This document shows, piece by piece, positions 5,400-7,159 of a stretch of DNA of 7,159 bases. Position 1 is the first letter of the stretch. Each line of letters opens with the position of its first letter. The stretch lies in contig JAEOSA010000098.1 in NCBI GenBank assembly GCA_016840595.1, positions 1-7,159 on the forward strand, written 5' to 3'. Below the pieces are notes generated by a model. That model was not told the DNA's origin, did no database searches, and was given only the letters and a program-made list of their open reading frames with translations. The DNA comes from Candidatus Hermodarchaeota archaeon. GTDB lineage: Archaea > Asgardarchaeota > Hermodarchaeia > Hermodarchaeales > Hermodarchaeaceae. A program made the position numbers and the translations under genes.

Positions 5400-6449
5400 A
5401 TGAACCTGCAAAATCCAAATCCTTGTCAGCGCCCTGCCCTCCATTATGAACAACTTGGTTCAAACAAAGTTCGTTGTGGCGTGTGTGAACGCCGGTGCAC
5501 AATAGCTCCAGGGAACCGGGGAGTGTGTGGAGCTCGAAAAAACCTTGATGGCAAGTTAGTTGCCCTTACCTATGGTGACATCAGTTCAATGAGTGCTAAT
5601 CCCATCGAAAAGAAACCACTCTTCCATTTTTATCCAGGATCCCGAGCACTCACTATAGGCAGCTGGGGATGCAATTTTGCCTGTCCCTGGTGTCAGAACT
5701 GGAGTATCAGTAAACGTCACGCGAATCCTAGTCAGTGTAACCATCTTTCACCTCAAGATTTCATTGATGATGTCCACCGAACCGGCTGTCAGGGAACAAG
5801 CTTTTCTTTCAATGAACCCACAACCGCTTTTTTCGAATACGCTCTTGACGTTATGCCACTCGCTCGTAACGCGGGATTGTATAACACATTCGTGTCCAAT
5901 GGTTACATGACAGCTTCAACGCTACTTAGATTAGCTGAAGCAGGATTGGATGCTATGAACATTGACATCAAGGGCTGTCGAACTGCGGTACAGAAGTTAT
6001 GCAAAATTGATACGGAAAAAGTGTGGAGCACGGCTCAATTGGCACGTGACCTGGGTATTTGGATAGAAGTGACTACGTTAGTAATTCCTGGGTTCAATGA
6101 TTCGAATCGATGCTTAACACAAATAGCACGTCGTATTCATGATGAACTTGGAGAAGAAGTTCCGTGGCATGTGAGTGCGTTCTATCCCGCGTACAAAGCC
6201 CGAGAACATGGCCTGAATACTTCCACCCCAACGTCAACCCTTGAACGTGCCTACTCCCTGGGAAAAAAGGCGGAACTTTTCCATGTCTATTTGGGAAATG
6301 TGCCTGGTCACCTCTCAGAAAACAGCTACTGTCGACAATGTAATGCTTTACTCATCAAACGGCGAACTTACGATATCACACTTGTACATCTTGATAGGCA
6401 AGGCGCGTGTAAGAAATGTGGATCGTTGAACCATTTCATTTTCTCTTAG
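5400..6449 (+). CDS. amrS: AmmeMemoRadiSam-system radical SAM enzyme AmrS
   Basis: This 349-residue radical SAM protein belongs to the pyruvate-formate-lyase-activating-enzyme-like family (COG1180 group) named for co-occurrence with AMMECR1 and Memo proteins. The N-terminal cysteine set CGVC..RC...GVC (Cys26, 29, 33, 43) is followed by NPIEKKPLFHFYPGS (67-81), a family signature (usually DPIEKKPL). The [4Fe-4S] cluster motif is C-x3-C-x2-C in GCNFACPWCQNW (Cys91, 95, 98). FNEPTT (137-142), DAMNIDIKG (184-192) and EVTTLVIPGFND (223-234) are typical later elements. The C terminus adds two CxxC pairs (Cys311/314 and Cys337/340), as in AmrS relatives. The enzyme should cleave SAM to a radical. 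The modified substrate is not known, so no reaction is assigned. No AMMECR1 or Memo gene lies in this window. Confidence 0.9.
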   Translation: MNLQNPNPCQRPALHYEQLGSNKVRCGVCERRCTIAPGNRGVCGARKNLDGKLVALTYGDISSMSANPIEKKPLFHFYPGSRALTIGSWGCNFACPWCQNWSISKRHANPSQCNHLSPQDFIDDVHRTGCQGTSFSFNEPTTAFFEYALDVMPLARNAGLYNTFVSNGYMTASTLLRLAEAGLDAMNIDIKGCRTAVQKLCKIDTEKVWSTAQLARDLGIWIEVTTLVIPGFNDSNRCLTQIARRIHDELGEEVPWHVSAFYPAYKAREHGLNTSTPTSTLERAYSLGKKAELFHVYLGNVPGHLSENSYCRQCNALLIKRRTYDITLVHLDRQGACKKCGSLNHFIFS

Positions 6450-6527
6450 GAGCTTTGGAAGAGCCGACAGAGTAGAGGAAACAGTTAAGGGCATTCTTTG
6501 TAATGTTGGAGTTAAGGAGGAAGCAGT
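6450..6527. promoter_or_regulatory. Short spacer between AmrS and the zinc-ribbon gene
   Basis: A 78-nt gap follows the AmrS TAG on the same strand. It ends in the strong GGAGG (6516-6520), which sits 7 nt before the GTG at 6528 and fixes that start. I see no convincing TATA box or terminator in it, so read-through from AmrS is possible. Confidence 0.5.
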
Positions 6528-7159
6528 GTGGAAGCTGTACAGCCTAAAGAAACCATGACAGCATTAAAGTGCCAATCCTGCAATGCTCCTCTCACCGTCT
6601 CACCAGATGACGTGGTTATTGTTTGTGGTTACTGTGGATACACAACCACAATTGAAGGAGACAAAATTGAAAATCACTTCGTGTTGGAACCCACCGTTGA
6701 CGCTTCAGATGTTCGAGAAAAAGTCACCGACTGGGTAGGACGAGGTGGTAAAGCTAAAGTGACAGAAGCAATTCTTCGATTCGTACCTTTTTGGATTGAA
6801 GAAATGCACGCACACTCGACATATCAAGGATACAAAAAACATCAAGAAACCGAATATTACACAGATTCACAGGGTAAACGGCGTTCACGGACTAAAATCG
6901 AATATGAACCGATTCAAGGAACTTTTGATGAGAATCGCTCCATCAATGTGCTATGCCGACGTGGCGCTACATTCTATAGCCAAAGTGAGCTGGATAAGGC
7001 ACTTCAAGTAACGAAGAGGGAGGTTAAACCTTTCAATCATAATTCGATCACTGCAGTTGAAAAGAATCCCCTCTTTTTGAATAGCGAATTAACCGACGCC
7101 GATGCGTATGAAATTGCTGAAACCTATGTTGAAGATGACCATCGAAGCCGGGCTGATTC
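6528..7159 (+). CDS. Zinc-ribbon protein, N-terminal part (runs off right edge)
   Basis: The frame stays open for 210 codons from GTG 6528 to the window end. GGAGG lies 7 nt upstream. An in-frame ATG at codon 10 is the only other nearby start and has no such site. An N-terminal zinc ribbon is formed by Cys15-x2-Cys18 and Cys33-x2-Cys36 (LKCQSCNAPL ... VCGYCGYTTTI). After it come NHFVLEPTVDASDVREKV and a FVPFWIEE segment (85-92). That arrangement, a ribbon followed by a soluble domain with a Pro-Phe-Trp motif, resembles uncharacterised archaeal and bacterial ribbon proteins. I cannot name the family. A mid-protein segment is polar and charged (about 95-135), and no membrane segment is seen in the visible part. 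It follows AmrS by 78 nt and could share its transcript. Function is unknown. Confidence 0.8.
   Translation, partial: MEAVQPKETMTALKCQSCNAPLTVSPDDVVIVCGYCGYTTTIEGDKIENHFVLEPTVDASDVREKVTDWVGRGGKAKVTEAILRFVPFWIEEMHAHSTYQGYKKHQETEYYTDSQGKRRSRTKIEYEPIQGTFDENRSINVLCRRGATFYSQSELDKALQVTKREVKPFNHNSITAVEKNPLFLNSELTDADAYEIAETYVEDDHRSRAD

Noticed and set aside
6796..7011. Plus-strand open frame of 71 codons
   Set aside because: It lies inside the edge-truncated zinc-ribbon gene, in a different frame. The longer frame has a ribosome binding site and a CxxC ribbon.

Overview
The window is about 7.2 kb of moderate-GC (mid-40s by eye), gene-dense DNA that looks chromosomal and archaeal. The evidence is an archaeal-type tRNA m1A57/58 methyltransferase, a tungsten-type aldehyde ferredoxin oxidoreductase, a stand-alone SCP2 protein, an AmmeMemoRadiSam radical SAM enzyme, several zinc-ribbon proteins, GGAGGT/GGTGA ribosome binding sites, GTG starts and TATA-like boxes. 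Asgard archaea such as Thorarchaeota are a reasonable guess, but the window has no decisive taxonomic marker. I see no mobile element, CRISPR array, tRNA or rRNA.

Positions 1-1902 carry a minus-strand block. From upstream to downstream it holds an SCP2 sterol-carrier-like protein, an iron-type alcohol dehydrogenase, and the first 54 codons of an aldehyde ferredoxin oxidoreductase that runs off the left edge. The last two are about 31 nt apart and probably co-transcribed. Together they could interconvert alcohol, aldehyde and carboxylic acid, with ferredoxin and NAD(P)H as electron carriers. A divergent promoter region (about 1903-2044) separates this block from a plus-strand calcineurin-like phosphoesterase (2045-2818).

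The phosphoesterase converges on a minus-strand threonine/serine dehydratase (2835-3830). A second divergent region (3831-3964) with a near-symmetric TATA box lies between the dehydratase and a plus-strand protein with three zinc-binding modules (3965-4435). That gene converges on the minus-strand tRNA methyltransferase TrmI (4489-5280), and a hairpin spans the TrmI stop codon. A third divergent region (5281-5399) precedes AmrS (5400-6449). A final zinc-ribbon gene starts at GTG 6528 behind a strong GGAGG and runs off the right edge.

Most of these genes are ordinary metabolic or RNA-modification functions and do not form one obvious system. The parts most worth a second look are the alcohol dehydrogenase-AOR pair, including a His-to-Gln change at a metal-ligand position, and the two poorly characterised zinc-ribbon proteins. 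One of those has an internal tandem duplication.
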